DNA of 64,000 bases, taken from contig NZ_JBLQUK010000002.1 in assembly GCF_047872805.1 (NCBI RefSeq), forward strand, positions 186,001-250,000. The letters are read 5' to 3'. Below the pieces are notes generated by a model that saw nothing but the letters and a program-made list of their open reading frames with translations, was not told where the DNA came from and made no database searches. This document shows, piece by piece, positions 15,387 through 24,378 of this stretch (its first letter is position 1; each line of letters starts with the position of its first letter). Origin of the DNA: Erythrobacter sp047872805 (GTDB taxonomy: Bacteria > Pseudomonadota > Alphaproteobacteria > Sphingomonadales > Sphingomonadaceae). The translations under genes and the position numbers were made by a program.

Positions 15387-16889
15387 TTAATTTTTCCCCA
15401 AGGGGGAGCCGATAGCCATGCCTGGCCCTAGGTCATGACAGGCTGGCAAAATCACTGGCTTTTCCGAATGTTGGGCCCCAACTACATAGAGTGTATAGCT
15501 AATTCCGCTGTAACCAGCGGGGATGGTTGCAATCGGGGAAAGAATTGCCGGATCCATTCCGGCTAATTTGCGGTCTGAAAACAGATAAGATCGCCCATGG
15601 CGCGCGATGTGATCCAGCAAAAGGGATTCCAAGGCGGTGCTTGAACGCAGAACGGCGGATTTGTGATCCCAGCGCACAAAGGTAAACCCGCAGGATTGCT
15701 CTGGTCTGCCAAACACGATGTCACTGCGTCCTGAGACGGCGGGCGCGCGCCATTCAGGCAGTGCAATCCAGTGTTTGTCCGCCAGTCCGCGCCGCTCAAT
15801 CTCAGTTATCACGGCAGGCCCGCTATCAAACCCCTTGGTGGCCGAAATTGCACTGGTCGCCAGACCGGATAGCGCCAGCACCAACAGCCACGCGCCAAAG
15901 ACCGGATCGCGCGCCGCGCCCGCTGCGCGTTGCAGCCAGATCAGCAGGATCAGCAGAAACGGGCCGAGCAGCAGATGCCGCACCCCGATGGGATACACCG
16001 CAAGGCTGAACACCAGAGTGAAGGCGAAAAACCCGAAGATCAGCAAACGATGCCATGCAAAACCGCGAGTAAAGCGCCAGCAGAGCCAGAGCATGACGGC
16101 CCCTGCAACAGGCGCAATCGGCGCAACCGGCGTGTTCCATTGCGGCGCAATTCCGCCGTGGAAGGGCAGCGGCAGGCTGCCCATCATCCACCACCACAAG
16201 GCTGGGCCGCCGGGCATGCCGAGCGCTTCGTTCGCGCTGACCATATCGGACGGAGGATAGACGCTCCAGGCGGCAAAGCACGATAGCGCAAGCCACAGCG
16301 CGACACCCGGATACCAGAGATCCCGCTCCCGCCATTTGAGAATGACTAAGACCCCGGAAATGACCCCGAACAGGAAATCGACTGTCGGCAGCAGCGCGAT
16401 GGCAATCCACAGCCAGCGTCTTTGCCAGAACACCATAGCCAGCATCAGCAGTGCTGCGCCCAGTGTGGTGCCGCGCGAAATGGTAAGGAATTCAAACAGG
16501 ACATATTGGCTTGAGGCGAGCAGCAGCCGCTCGCTGCGGCCAAAGGGGCTGGCCAACACTATCACCCCTTGCACCACCACCGCGCACAGCAATGCTGCGA
16601 CCGGAAGCACATATGGCTGCGGCACCAAAGCGCCTATGCCGCTTAGCAGCGCATACCAGGCGGGTGGATGCCCCTCGTAACGCAGCCAATCGAGCAACTG
16701 CCAGGCGCCGTCTGCTTGCGTTGCGATCAGCAGCGCCTGCAATTCATCGGGCCAAGGCTGATGCGAGACAATCAGCGCGGTCTGCACCGCTGCGAGCGCG
16801 CAAATGGCCAAGGCCCAGATGCCGGGTTGTCCCAATATCCGGTCGGTCGCGGCAAAGAATCGCGAGATCAAGGGCGCAGCGGCAGTCAT
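15387..16889 (-). CDS. Polytopic membrane protein, glycosyltransferase-39-like, hypothetical
   Basis: A 500-residue protein with about ten membrane helices in the first 370 residues and a soluble C-terminal domain of about 130 residues. The early loop HQPWPDELQALLIA with an acidic pair after helix 1 resembles the first loop of GT-C/GT39 (PMT-like) glycosyltransferases, where it carries the catalytic acid. This is a structural analogy only. The C-terminal part has two cysteines (EQSCGF, PACHD). It is divergent from the similar-sized membrane gene at 16916, only 26 bases apart, suggesting a shared control region. Function is likely in envelope glycan handling but is unproven. Confidence 0.75.
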   Translation of the reverse strand: MTAAAPLISRFFAATDRILGQPGIWALAICALAAVQTALIVSHQPWPDELQALLIATQADGAWQLLDWLRYEGHPPAWYALLSGIGALVPQPYVLPVAALLCAVVVQGVIVLASPFGRSERLLLASSQYVLFEFLTISRGTTLGAALLMLAMVFWQRRWLWIAIALLPTVDFLFGVISGVLVILKWRERDLWYPGVALWLALSCFAAWSVYPPSDMVSANEALGMPGGPALWWWMMGSLPLPFHGGIAPQWNTPVAPIAPVAGAVMLWLCWRFTRGFAWHRLLIFGFFAFTLVFSLAVYPIGVRHLLLGPFLLILLIWLQRAAGAARDPVFGAWLLVLALSGLATSAISATKGFDSGPAVITEIERRGLADKHWIALPEWRAPAVSGRSDIVFGRPEQSCGFTFVRWDHKSAVLRSSTALESLLLDHIARHGRSYLFSDRKLAGMDPAILSPIATIPAGYSGISYTLYVVGAQHSEKPVILPACHDLGPGMAIGSPLGKN

Positions 16890-16915
16890 CGGGCACTGCA
16901 ATAGCAGCAAGGCGA

Positions 16916-18721
16916 ATGACTATCGCCACGCTGCAGGGGTTTATACCCAAGGATGCAGGGGCTACGCCCTTGTCTTGGAAAGGGCGATTGGTCACACCCG
17001 CGGATATGACCCCCGGCCCGCTTGCTCAACCCGATCGTCCCCTGTCGCCTGCGCAGTTTGGCCGCGTGCAATTGTGGGTCTTGGCCGTCCTGATCGCGGT
17101 GACTATCGCCGCCGGTAGCCTTGGCGGCATTCATCATCTCACCGCGCAATTCATGCGCGAACAAGATCTGGCGGTGGCACTGGTGTTCGTCATCGCTGCG
17201 GTGATGATCGGCTGGCGGCAAAGCTGGTTGGAGAAATTCTGGCCGCAAAGCCAATGGGGCATGTTCAGCACGGCTGCTTTGCTGGCGTCAGGAGTGTTTG
17301 TTGCAGGGGCTGCTGGGACCTATATCGTATTCGGGAATTTTCCTTTGTCGCTCGACGAATTCTGGGCGCGGGCGGATGGGGAGATTCTGGCGCGCGGCGT
17401 GCCGCTGGCCCAGATCCCGCCGGAATGGCGCGAATTTGCGCCTGCGATGCAACCCGTCTTCACCCGGTTGCTGCCCGAAGAAGGTCTGTGGGCGTCAAGT
17501 TACCTGCCCGTAAATGCAGCAATCCAGCAATTGCTGGGACCGTTTGCCAGCCCGGCTATGTCAGCGGGATCGGTGATGCTGGCCGCCCTGATCGCGCGCA
17601 AACTGTTGCCCGATCAGCCTTCTGCACCGATTATAGTCGCGGTTTTGATGGCGACCTCGGCGCAGCTCGTGGTCACCGCGATGACGCCCTATGCGATGGC
17701 CGGGCACCTGTTTTTCAACCTCGCGTGGTTGTGGCTTTTCCTTATGCGCAAGTCTTGGACGACGCTGCTCAGCCTGATTCCGGCGGCGCTGGCGATGGGG
17801 CTTCATCAATCGGCATTTTTCCCGCTGTTCGCGCTGCCTTTCCTGCTCGAACGGTTTCTGGCGGGCGAGCGGATTCTTGCTTGCCTCTATGTGGTCGCCA
17901 TCGGCGCGGGGTTCCTTGCTTGGGGAAGCTACGATCTCTTCGCCTATGCGTGGCTCGGTGTTCAGCCGGATGGGGGCGAAGCTGCGGGTCTGGCGCGGCA
18001 AATCGGCATATTCATCGAACGATTTACCGATGGCGGGATGCTTTCTCTCGCGCTGATGGCGGCCAATCTGCTGCGGTTTGCGCTGTGGCAGAACCCGGTG
18101 GTTATCCCGCTGATCCTGTGTGCCGCATGGCCGATTGCCCGGCTCGCAGACGGTGCGCCGCGCGAATTGCGCGCGATGTTGCTGGGGCTGATCGGGACCA
18201 TTATTTTCATGACATTGGTGATCCCGTTGCAGGGACATGGCTGGGGCTATCGTTACCTGCACGGATTTCTGGGTAGCGCCGCCATAATTGCCGCGTTTGC
18301 ATGGGGTCATATGACCCGCAAGGGCGGTTCAGGCGGTGGCCGGGCGCTGTTGATCGGGATGACCGCGCTTGCGGCGGTGTTGTTGCCGGTGCGCGCTTGG
18401 CAGGCGCACAGTTTTGCCGCGCCCTATGTCGCCGCCGATCAAACGCTTGATGCGTGGCATTCGGGCGGTAAGGGTGCGGCGGTCATCATCGTTGATGCGC
18501 CCGCACACGCCTTTGCCAGCGATTTGGTTCGCAATGATCCGTGGCTTGAAACCGGGGCCAAACGGCTGGATGCGCGAGCGCTGACGCGGGAACAATTTGC
18601 GCGGCTTTGCCAGCAGCATGACCTGCGGATTTTTGCCGATAAAGATGCCGCCGAGGTCGGCATCCCCCTTTTGTCCGAAGACCTGCGGCGCGAGCCGAGA
18701 TTTCCGGACGGGTGCGTGTGA
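16916..18721 (+). CDS. Large polytopic membrane protein, GT-C-like, hypothetical
   Basis: A 601-residue reading from ATG 16916, or 571 residues from ATG 17006. About eleven hydrophobic helices occupy residues 50-500, followed by a C-terminal soluble domain of about 100 residues. The loop PLSLDEFWARADGEIL, with an Asp-Glu pair after helix 3, again resembles GT-C glycosyltransferases; LPVNAAIQQLLG follows. It is divergent from the gene at 15387-16889, which has a similar architecture. Together with the methyltransferases, GtrA and glycosyltransferases downstream it suggests surface polysaccharide or lipid glycosylation. No closer assignment is possible. Confidence 0.75.
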   Translation: MTIATLQGFIPKDAGATPLSWKGRLVTPADMTPGPLAQPDRPLSPAQFGRVQLWVLAVLIAVTIAAGSLGGIHHLTAQFMREQDLAVALVFVIAAVMIGWRQSWLEKFWPQSQWGMFSTAALLASGVFVAGAAGTYIVFGNFPLSLDEFWARADGEILARGVPLAQIPPEWREFAPAMQPVFTRLLPEEGLWASSYLPVNAAIQQLLGPFASPAMSAGSVMLAALIARKLLPDQPSAPIIVAVLMATSAQLVVTAMTPYAMAGHLFFNLAWLWLFLMRKSWTTLLSLIPAALAMGLHQSAFFPLFALPFLLERFLAGERILACLYVVAIGAGFLAWGSYDLFAYAWLGVQPDGGEAAGLARQIGIFIERFTDGGMLSLALMAANLLRFALWQNPVVIPLILCAAWPIARLADGAPRELRAMLLGLIGTIIFMTLVIPLQGHGWGYRYLHGFLGSAAIIAAFAWGHMTRKGGSGGGRALLIGMTALAAVLLPVRAWQAHSFAAPYVAADQTLDAWHSGGKGAAVIIVDAPAHAFASDLVRNDPWLETGAKRLDARALTREQFARLCQQHDLRIFADKDAAEVGIPLLSEDLRREPRFPDGCV

Positions 18722-18782
18722 CCCATAGGCGGGCGTTCTGAAGCCGCATTGCCGGCTATTTTGAGCCGCCTTCAGCCAATTC

Positions 18783-18797
18783 TTAACCCTTTGTTAG
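18783..18797 (+). promoter_or_regulatory. Possible CtrA-like half-matching box
   Basis: TTAA-N7-TTAG (18783-18797) lies in the 153-base gap upstream of the methyltransferase gene and resembles the CtrA consensus TTAA-N7-TTAA with one mismatch. Such matches occur by chance, so this is weak. Confidence 0.25.
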
Positions 18798-18874
18798 CCA
18801 TAGCATCCCAAACAGGTCGGCGCCGCCAAACCCGCGCTTGCCTGACGGCGGCATGTTCAACAGGGAAAATCTCA

Positions 18875-19648
18875 ATGAACGCGACAAATTTCGACAAGTC
18901 GGAGATCGCCCGCCAGAAAGAGTTGTTCGAGGCGATCCATGAGAAGTATTCCGAAGCGACTACGGACCGCTATGCAGAAGCGTATAAGGAGGAATTTCTC
19001 TACGGTCCGATCCTGGCCGAACTGCAAGACGCGGCAACGCTGATGGAACTTGCCTCGGGTGTGGGGTCTGCCTCCGGCTGGATGCGCGACCATCACCCCG
19101 GTCTAGAAATTTCGGGCTGCGATATTTCCGAAAGCGCCTGCAATGAATTTACCGAGCGCCATAACCGCCCCTGCTATTTGTGGGACGTGACGAAGCCGGT
19201 TGAAGCCAAGGAAACCTATGATGCGGTGCTGGTCATGGGCGGCATTCATCATTTGGTTGCCGACCTGCCAATGGCGTTTGAGAATATTGCAAAGATGCTG
19301 AATCCCGGCGGCAAGCTTATCATGGCAGAGCCCAACGCTGACTTCATTCTCGAGCCGGTGCGCAAGCTTTGGTACAAGATCGACACCGGCAATTTTGATG
19401 CGGAAAACGAACATGCGCTATCGCATCCAAAACTGGTGCGCGATCATGCGCAGGGAATGACCCCCGGCACTGTGCGCTATATTGGCGGCCCGGCCTATTT
19501 CCTGTTGCTGCAGAATTGGGTTCTGCGCGTCCCCAACGGGGCAAAGAAGTTCATGGCCCCGGCCTTGATGACGCTGGAGCGGGCGTATCACCGTCTGCCG
19601 GGTAAGTTTCCTTTTTCGACCTTTGTTGCATGCTGGCAAAAGTCATGA
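18875..19648 (+). CDS. Class I SAM-dependent methyltransferase
   Basis: A 257-residue protein. The SAM-binding core includes ATLMELASGVGSASGWM (motif I), SGCDISESACNEF (acidic loop) and YDAVLVMGGIHHL (motif II), followed by LNPGGKLIMAEP. CAGGGAAAA precedes the chosen ATG. The stop overlaps the next ATG (ATGA), so it is coupled to a second methyltransferase. The pairing and the neighbouring glycosyltransferases suggest sugar or lipid-sugar methylation. The substrate is not shown by sequence. Confidence 0.85.
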   Translation: MNATNFDKSEIARQKELFEAIHEKYSEATTDRYAEAYKEEFLYGPILAELQDAATLMELASGVGSASGWMRDHHPGLEISGCDISESACNEFTERHNRPCYLWDVTKPVEAKETYDAVLVMGGIHHLVADLPMAFENIAKMLNPGGKLIMAEPNADFILEPVRKLWYKIDTGNFDAENEHALSHPKLVRDHAQGMTPGTVRYIGGPAYFLLLQNWVLRVPNGAKKFMAPALMTLERAYHRLPGKFPFSTFVACWQKS

Positions 19649-20580
19649 ACACAACTGCCGCGATCGCGCCATCAGAAACGCGCGCAGCGGCCATTGATCT
19701 GCCGCCGCCATCCGCGCCATGCGCGTGCGGCAATGGCGAGCCATGCCGATTTGGCACCAACAGTCTGGTTCAGGTCTCGCATCCTGAATTTGGTGCAATG
19801 CACGTGCTACGCTGCGAGGCTTGCGGGCACGGTGTCACCATGCCGCATGTTCCGGATGTCTCGGTCCTTTATGAAGGGCGCGAAACGCAGGATTATCAGG
19901 GTCGGGACAACAAATTGGCCACCGCAATCAAACGCTTGGCCTTCCGGCGGCAGGCTGGCAAGATGCTCCGGCAAACCGGCTTCAAGGGCGGAAATATTGT
20001 CGATTTTGGCTGCGGCAGCGGGCTTTACACCGACGCCATCGCCGCATCTTGCGGTGCGAGCGATAGCGTCACCGGGCTTGACTTCTTTGCTGATCCGCCC
20101 GCGCATATCGGGGCGGCGCAGTACCGGCCATTCTCACAGATGTCGCAGTTTGAGAAAACCGCCGACCTGGTTACTTGTTTTCACGTTCTTGAACACGATG
20201 CGGACCCGCAAAATGTCCTTCGCCAATTGATTGCACTGGCAAAGCCAGGGGCGACGGTGTTGATCGAAGTGCCGCATATCGATTGCGTTTGGCGGCATGT
20301 GTTCCGCCAATATTGGGACAATTGGTATCTCCCGTTCCACCGCACGCATTTCAGCCGGGCTTCGCTGGATTCTGCCATCGAAGCCGCTGGGCTATCGATC
20401 ATCGGCCGATATTCGGTTCATACTCCCGCGATCGGGCGATCGCTTGCCAATCTCATGGGTAAGGAAAACGGGCTGCCCTTCGTTATTGCCTCGGCGTTGG
20501 GGCAGCCGGCTCAGGTGCTGGTTGAAAGACTGTTCAACAGCCCATCGGCGCTGCGGATTGTCGCCCGCGTGCCAGCGTAG
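19645..20580 (+). CDS. Class I SAM-dependent methyltransferase with N-terminal Cys-rich segment
   Basis: A 311-residue protein. The N-terminal part has CACGNGEPC and LRCEACGHGVT, two Cys pairs that probably bind zinc, as in C-methyltransferase and biotin-synthesis-like enzymes acting on sugars or lipids. The methyltransferase core follows: NIVDFGCGSGLYTDAIA (motif I) and ADLVTCFHVLEHDADP, then KPGATVLIEVPH. The ATG overlaps the previous stop (ATGA). The zinc-ribbon plus methyltransferase layout resembles proteins found in O-antigen and exopolysaccharide clusters. The exact substrate is unknown. Confidence 0.85.
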   Translation: MNTTAAIAPSETRAAAIDLPPPSAPCACGNGEPCRFGTNSLVQVSHPEFGAMHVLRCEACGHGVTMPHVPDVSVLYEGRETQDYQGRDNKLATAIKRLAFRRQAGKMLRQTGFKGGNIVDFGCGSGLYTDAIAASCGASDSVTGLDFFADPPAHIGAAQYRPFSQMSQFEKTADLVTCFHVLEHDADPQNVLRQLIALAKPGATVLIEVPHIDCVWRHVFRQYWDNWYLPFHRTHFSRASLDSAIEAAGLSIIGRYSVHTPAIGRSLANLMGKENGLPFVIASALGQPAQVLVERLFNSPSALRIVARVPA

Positions 20581-20583
20581 CCA

Positions 20584-20976
20584 TCAAGCGGAGCGGTTAT
20601 AGCCATAGGTAACCGCCCAGCGGGTTGCGATGAAAGTGTAAACGAACATCAAAGCGCTGACCAATGGTGCAGAGATCCAGATTGGCCACGCCAGCAGGTC
20701 GATCATCACGAACAGAATGGCCAGCGTCAGGCAAAGTCCAAACGCCTGCGTCCCGCAATACCGCGCATATCCGGCGATGGAGTGTCGTGCCGCGAATGTA
20801 ATATTCGCATGGCCAACATAGGCCAGCGCGCCGATCAGGAAAAAGCAGACAAGCGTCGAGATGGCGTAATGCACCCCCAACATATGGCCCGCGATAAGGA
20901 TGACGTTGTTGGCCAACACGCTGGCGATGCCGATAATCGAATATCGGGACAGAACCGGGATCAATCCTTTGAGCAC
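20584..20976 (-). CDS. GtrA family membrane protein
   Basis: A 130-residue protein with four hydrophobic helices and the GtrA pattern (SRYSIIGIASVLANNVI; YVGHANITFAARHS). GtrA-like proteins are thought to flip or position polyprenyl-linked sugars for surface glycan modification. The stop faces the methyltransferase stop (3-base gap, convergent). The upstream glycosyltransferase stop lies 3 bases before its start on the same strand, so the three minus-strand genes 23182-20584 form an operon. Confidence 0.87.
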   Translation of the reverse strand: MLKGLIPVLSRYSIIGIASVLANNVILIAGHMLGVHYAISTLVCFFLIGALAYVGHANITFAARHSIAGYARYCGTQAFGLCLTLAILFVMIDLLAWPIWISAPLVSALMFVYTFIATRWAVTYGYNRSA

Positions 20977-20979
20977 CGG

Positions 20980-21909
20980 CTAGATCGCCCGTTTCAAACG
21001 CATGCGCAGGCGCGGGATAACCCGCTCTGCTATGCGCGAATAATGCAGATAACGCACTGCCCCGAACGGACCCAGCCGGGCAATGCTGGCCAGCGCGCCG
21101 AACGCGGCGGCGGCTTTGCCCGTGGATGCTTCGGCAAGCGCCATGTTGACCTTTGCTGATGCCCTGCTGAGCGCGGCAAAGCGGCGGTCGCTGGCGCTGT
21201 AACGGGCCAGCACCTCGGCCAGTTCGCGCGCCATTTCACCGCGGTTTCCGGTCATGGTCAGCGACGATCCATGAATGCGAAACGCGGCCGTTGGCTCAGG
21301 GTCGAACACCACTGGGCCTTGCGCTGCCAGTTTAAGCCACAGGTCCCAATCGGGCGTATACCATAATGCTTCGTCCAGCCCGCCGCACGCCAGATAGGCG
21401 TCGCGCCGCCACACGGGCGCGGGCATGGCAATGCTGTTCTGCACCAGCAAACGGTCGCGGAATTGGCGCGGGCATTGCACCGCGCCTTGCAGCGGCGGAG
21501 ACCAGCGGCCCAGAACTTCGGAATTGCTGCCAATTATCACGGCCCCGGTCACCAGCATCGCCGCATCGGAATGGTCCGCGATCAGCCGCGCGATCACTTT
21601 GGCTCGCGCGGGCAACCAGAGATCGTCTTGATGCAAGGTGCAGACGTGCTCGCTGCGCGCCGCTGCGACCCCCATATTGGTCTTGCGCGTCCAGCTGGCG
21701 ATGTCCGGGAGATATTCATAGTCGATTGGCAGCCGCTCGCGGTGCGGGGCAATGATCGCTTCGCAGGGTTCTTCGGGCGTGGAATCGCGGATGATGACAG
21801 CGATGGAACCGCGCGCATCGGGCGCGGGAATGCTGGCAAGCGCTTCGTCCAGCCATACGCCGCCGCGATGGACGGGCATGACCACGCTGAGCCACGGAGG
21901 CTGTGACAT
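20980..21909 (-). CDS. Family 2 glycosyltransferase
   Basis: A 309-residue GT-A fold enzyme. LSVVMPVHRGGVWLDEAL is the N-terminal nucleotide-sugar region and CTLHQDDLWLPARAK carries the acidic metal-binding motif. The later YTPDWDLWLKLAA block is common in this family. A C-terminal helical region ends in a basic tail (RLRMRLKRAI), which may touch the membrane. The start MSQPPW was chosen because upstream residues look like antisense of the neighbouring gene. It probably transfers a sugar to a lipid-linked or surface glycan; donor and acceptor are unknown. Confidence 0.88.
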   Translation of the reverse strand: MSQPPWLSVVMPVHRGGVWLDEALASIPAPDARGSIAVIIRDSTPEEPCEAIIAPHRERLPIDYEYLPDIASWTRKTNMGVAAARSEHVCTLHQDDLWLPARAKVIARLIADHSDAAMLVTGAVIIGSNSEVLGRWSPPLQGAVQCPRQFRDRLLVQNSIAMPAPVWRRDAYLACGGLDEALWYTPDWDLWLKLAAQGPVVFDPEPTAAFRIHGSSLTMTGNRGEMARELAEVLARYSASDRRFAALSRASAKVNMALAEASTGKAAAAFGALASIARLGPFGAVRYLHYSRIAERVIPRLRMRLKRAI

Positions 21910-21931
21910 TCGCCGAGCGCCTGCCCGCGCT

Positions 21932-23182
21932 CTACCCGCCCGCCGCGCCGCTGGGCGGGGCAAGCTGGCTTTCGTGCCCAGCAATGATCGCCAGCATGAA
22001 ACCGCCGAAGATGTTTTGCAGGCCAATCGCGCCAATCGCTGCGGACAGGATCAACGGCAGCGGATTGTCGAGGGCGATGAACCCGCCCTGGCTCCAGCCG
22101 AATGTTACTGCACCAAGCCCGCCCGCGCCAATCATCATCGCGGCAATCCCGCTGACCAGCATCGCTTCGAGCGTGAACAGGCCCGCATATTTGCGCAAGG
22201 TGGGCCGCATCAGCCGATAGCCGCGATTGACTCCGTAAAAATGGCTCGCGACCGCCATGATCAGGCCGAAATGGCCGGTGGTGGCGAGGAATCCTGCAAC
22301 CAAGCTCCAACTGGTTCCGAAAAACGAAACGCCCGAAAGCACATTGGTGTAATATCCAAGGCCGACCCCAAAGATCACCGCCGACAGCATCAACGCCATC
22401 AGCGATGGCACCCCGAACACCCAAGTGGGGCTGAGCATGAAGAGGTAGCGCAAATGCCGCCAGCCATCGCGCCACGGCCGCAGATGCGGCGCGCGGTCGC
22501 GCAGATCCGGCGACAGCGTGGCGGGAACTTCGGCAATTCGCAGTTTCAGCAGCGCCGCCTTGATCACCATTTCGCTGGCAAATTCCATGCCCGAACCGCT
22601 CAGGTTCAGCCGCGTAAAGCTTTCCTTGCGAATGCCGCGCAGCCCGCAATGGGCATCGCCAATGCCCGAACGGAAGAACAGGTTGAGCACCCCTGTAAGG
22701 CCGGGATTGCCGATGTGCCGGTTTTTCCACGGCATCGCGCCCGGCGCAATCCCGCCCTTGAAACGGTTACCCATGCACAGCTCAAAACCTTCGTCGAGCT
22801 TGGCGATCATGGCCACGCCCTCAGTGAAATTGTAGCTGCCGTCGCAGTCGCCCATGATGATGTATCGGCCCGCAGCGGCCTCGCAGCCGCCGATCAGCGC
22901 CGCGCCATAGCCGCGCCGCGATACCGGCACGACCCGCGCGCCGAGATCGGTGGCCAGCGCCTGACTGCCATCGGTCGAACCATTGTCGGCGATCACAATC
23001 TCGCCCGACATGCCTAATTCGGTGCGGATCAGCGCCAGCGCATCCAGCGCATTGGCAATACAATGCGGCAAACTCTCGATTTCGTTAAGACACGGCATCA
23101 CGATCGTGACATCGGGCGAGCTGGCACCGCGCTGCGCATCGCGCTCCAGTATTTCGGTGTAATTGAAGCGCTTCAGATCCAT
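21932..23182 (-). CDS. Family 2 glycosyltransferase with C-terminal membrane domain (dolichyl-phosphate-sugar synthase type)
   Basis: A 416-residue protein. The catalytic part (residues 25-250) shows VTIVMPCLNEIESLP, VIADNGSTDGSQALA and the metal motif GDCDGSYNF. HCGLRGIRKESFTRL is typical of the polyprenyl-phosphate glycosyltransferase branch. About four membrane helices follow after residue 250. Such enzymes make polyprenyl-phosphate sugars used by GT-C enzymes, which would fit the two GT-C-like membrane proteins and GtrA nearby; that link is inference. ATG 23221 is an alternative start adding 13 residues. Confidence 0.9.
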   Translation of the reverse strand: MDLKRFNYTEILERDAQRGASSPDVTIVMPCLNEIESLPHCIANALDALALIRTELGMSGEIVIADNGSTDGSQALATDLGARVVPVSRRGYGAALIGGCEAAAGRYIIMGDCDGSYNFTEGVAMIAKLDEGFELCMGNRFKGGIAPGAMPWKNRHIGNPGLTGVLNLFFRSGIGDAHCGLRGIRKESFTRLNLSGSGMEFASEMVIKAALLKLRIAEVPATLSPDLRDRAPHLRPWRDGWRHLRYLFMLSPTWVFGVPSLMALMLSAVIFGVGLGYYTNVLSGVSFFGTSWSLVAGFLATTGHFGLIMAVASHFYGVNRGYRLMRPTLRKYAGLFTLEAMLVSGIAAMMIGAGGLGAVTFGWSQGGFIALDNPLPLILSAAIGAIGLQNIFGGFMLAIIAGHESQLAPPSGAAGG

Positions 23183-23387
23183 TGTCGCCCCCGGCGTTTT
23201 GACACCTTGGGGAATGGCCAAGAATGGTTAACAAACCATCAAATGCAGACCTTGGGTCAGGAGGTTTTGCTTAGTTTTGCCGGGAGAATTGCTCATCTCT
23301 TTCAATTTCCGGTCCGCTGGACTAGCTGCGCAAGCTTACGGCGGCGACTGGCCTTGGCTCAGGGCGCAAGTATCGGGAAAAATCAAC

Positions 23388-24302
23388 ATGGGTGACGAAA
23401 CACGCAGCGGACTGGTCTATGCGGCGGCCGGCTTCGCGGTGCTTTCGGTCGGCGATGCGGTGGTCAAGAGCATGGCGGGCGACTGGCCGCCCTATGCGGT
23501 GGCGGCTTTGCGGTTTTCCCTCGGAGCGCTGGCGCTTTCCGCATTGTTGCTGCGCAGCGAAGGTCCGGGCGCATTTGTGCCGCGCAATCTGCCGCTGCAA
23601 ATGGCGCGCGGGGCGTGCCTGGCGCTGGCGTCGGTGTGCTTTTTTTCCGCGATCTATATCATGCCCCTGGCCGAAGCGATGGCGATTGCGTTCCTCGCGC
23701 CGATCCTGACCCAAGTGCTTGCCGGATTGGTGCTGGGGGAGCAGGTGAGGCCAAGGGTTTATGCGGTGTCACTGGTGGCGCTGGCGGGGGTGGCGATCAT
23801 CCTGCGCCCCAATCTGGCGCTGCTTGGCTGGGGCGCGGTGCTGCCGCTGGTCTCCGCGACATTTTTTGCGCTGTTGATGATTTCCAATCGCGCCAGCGCT
23901 GGGCAGGGCAGCGCGCTGTCGATGCAGGTGTTCGTCGCCGCATTCAGCGTGCCGATCCTGATCGCGGTGTCGATCGGGGCGAAGCTGTCGGGTGTGACCG
24001 CGCTTGATTTCGGATGGCCCAGTTGGGATGTGGTGCTGCGCTGCATTTTCGTGGCCTTCACCGCCAGCACTGCGCATTGGCTCGCCTATATCGGCACCAG
24101 CCGCGCGGGCGCAGCGCAGGTCGCGCCTGCCATTTACGTGCAGATGCTTGTGGCGGTGACGCTGGGCTGGCTGTTGTTTGATGACGTGCCCGATTTCTAT
24201 ACGCTGGCAGGGGCAGCGCTGATCATCGGATCGGGGCTGTATCTGTGGCGCGATGGATTAAAGCCGGATCATGGCAGTGCACCGGGAATGGGGCGGATTT
24301 GA
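23388..24302 (+). CDS. EamA/DMT family transporter
   Basis: A 304-residue protein with ten hydrophobic helices in two EamA repeats. ASVCFFSAIYIMPLAEAMAI and AHWLAYIGTSRAGAAQVAP mark the two halves. The ATG is the first that gives a normal N-terminus (MGDETRSG) leading into helix 1. It is divergent from the glycosyltransferase operon, with a 205-base gap between them. It lies 76 bases upstream of glmS on the same strand; the relation may be only positional. The substrate is unknown. Confidence 0.9.
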   Translation: MGDETRSGLVYAAAGFAVLSVGDAVVKSMAGDWPPYAVAALRFSLGALALSALLLRSEGPGAFVPRNLPLQMARGACLALASVCFFSAIYIMPLAEAMAIAFLAPILTQVLAGLVLGEQVRPRVYAVSLVALAGVAIILRPNLALLGWGAVLPLVSATFFALLMISNRASAGQGSALSMQVFVAAFSVPILIAVSIGAKLSGVTALDFGWPSWDVVLRCIFVAFTASTAHWLAYIGTSRAGAAQVAPAIYVQMLVAVTLGWLLFDDVPDFYTLAGAALIIGSGLYLWRDGLKPDHGSAPGMGRI

Positions 24303-24378
24303 TGGCGCTTTCTTCAAGCCTTGTTCAACCTTACGCGCGTAACGGCGCTGGCCAGTAATCAGGGGAATAGATCAGAAT

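Noticed and set aside
21752..23017. A 421-residue plus-strand open frame.
   Set aside because: Antisense to the polyprenyl-type glycosyltransferase and low-complexity; the minus-strand gene has a full family signature.
24303..24378. Possible glmS ribozyme or riboswitch before glmS.
   Set aside because: The gap is only 76 bases, shows no ribozyme core, and glmS ribozymes are mostly a feature of Firmicutes.
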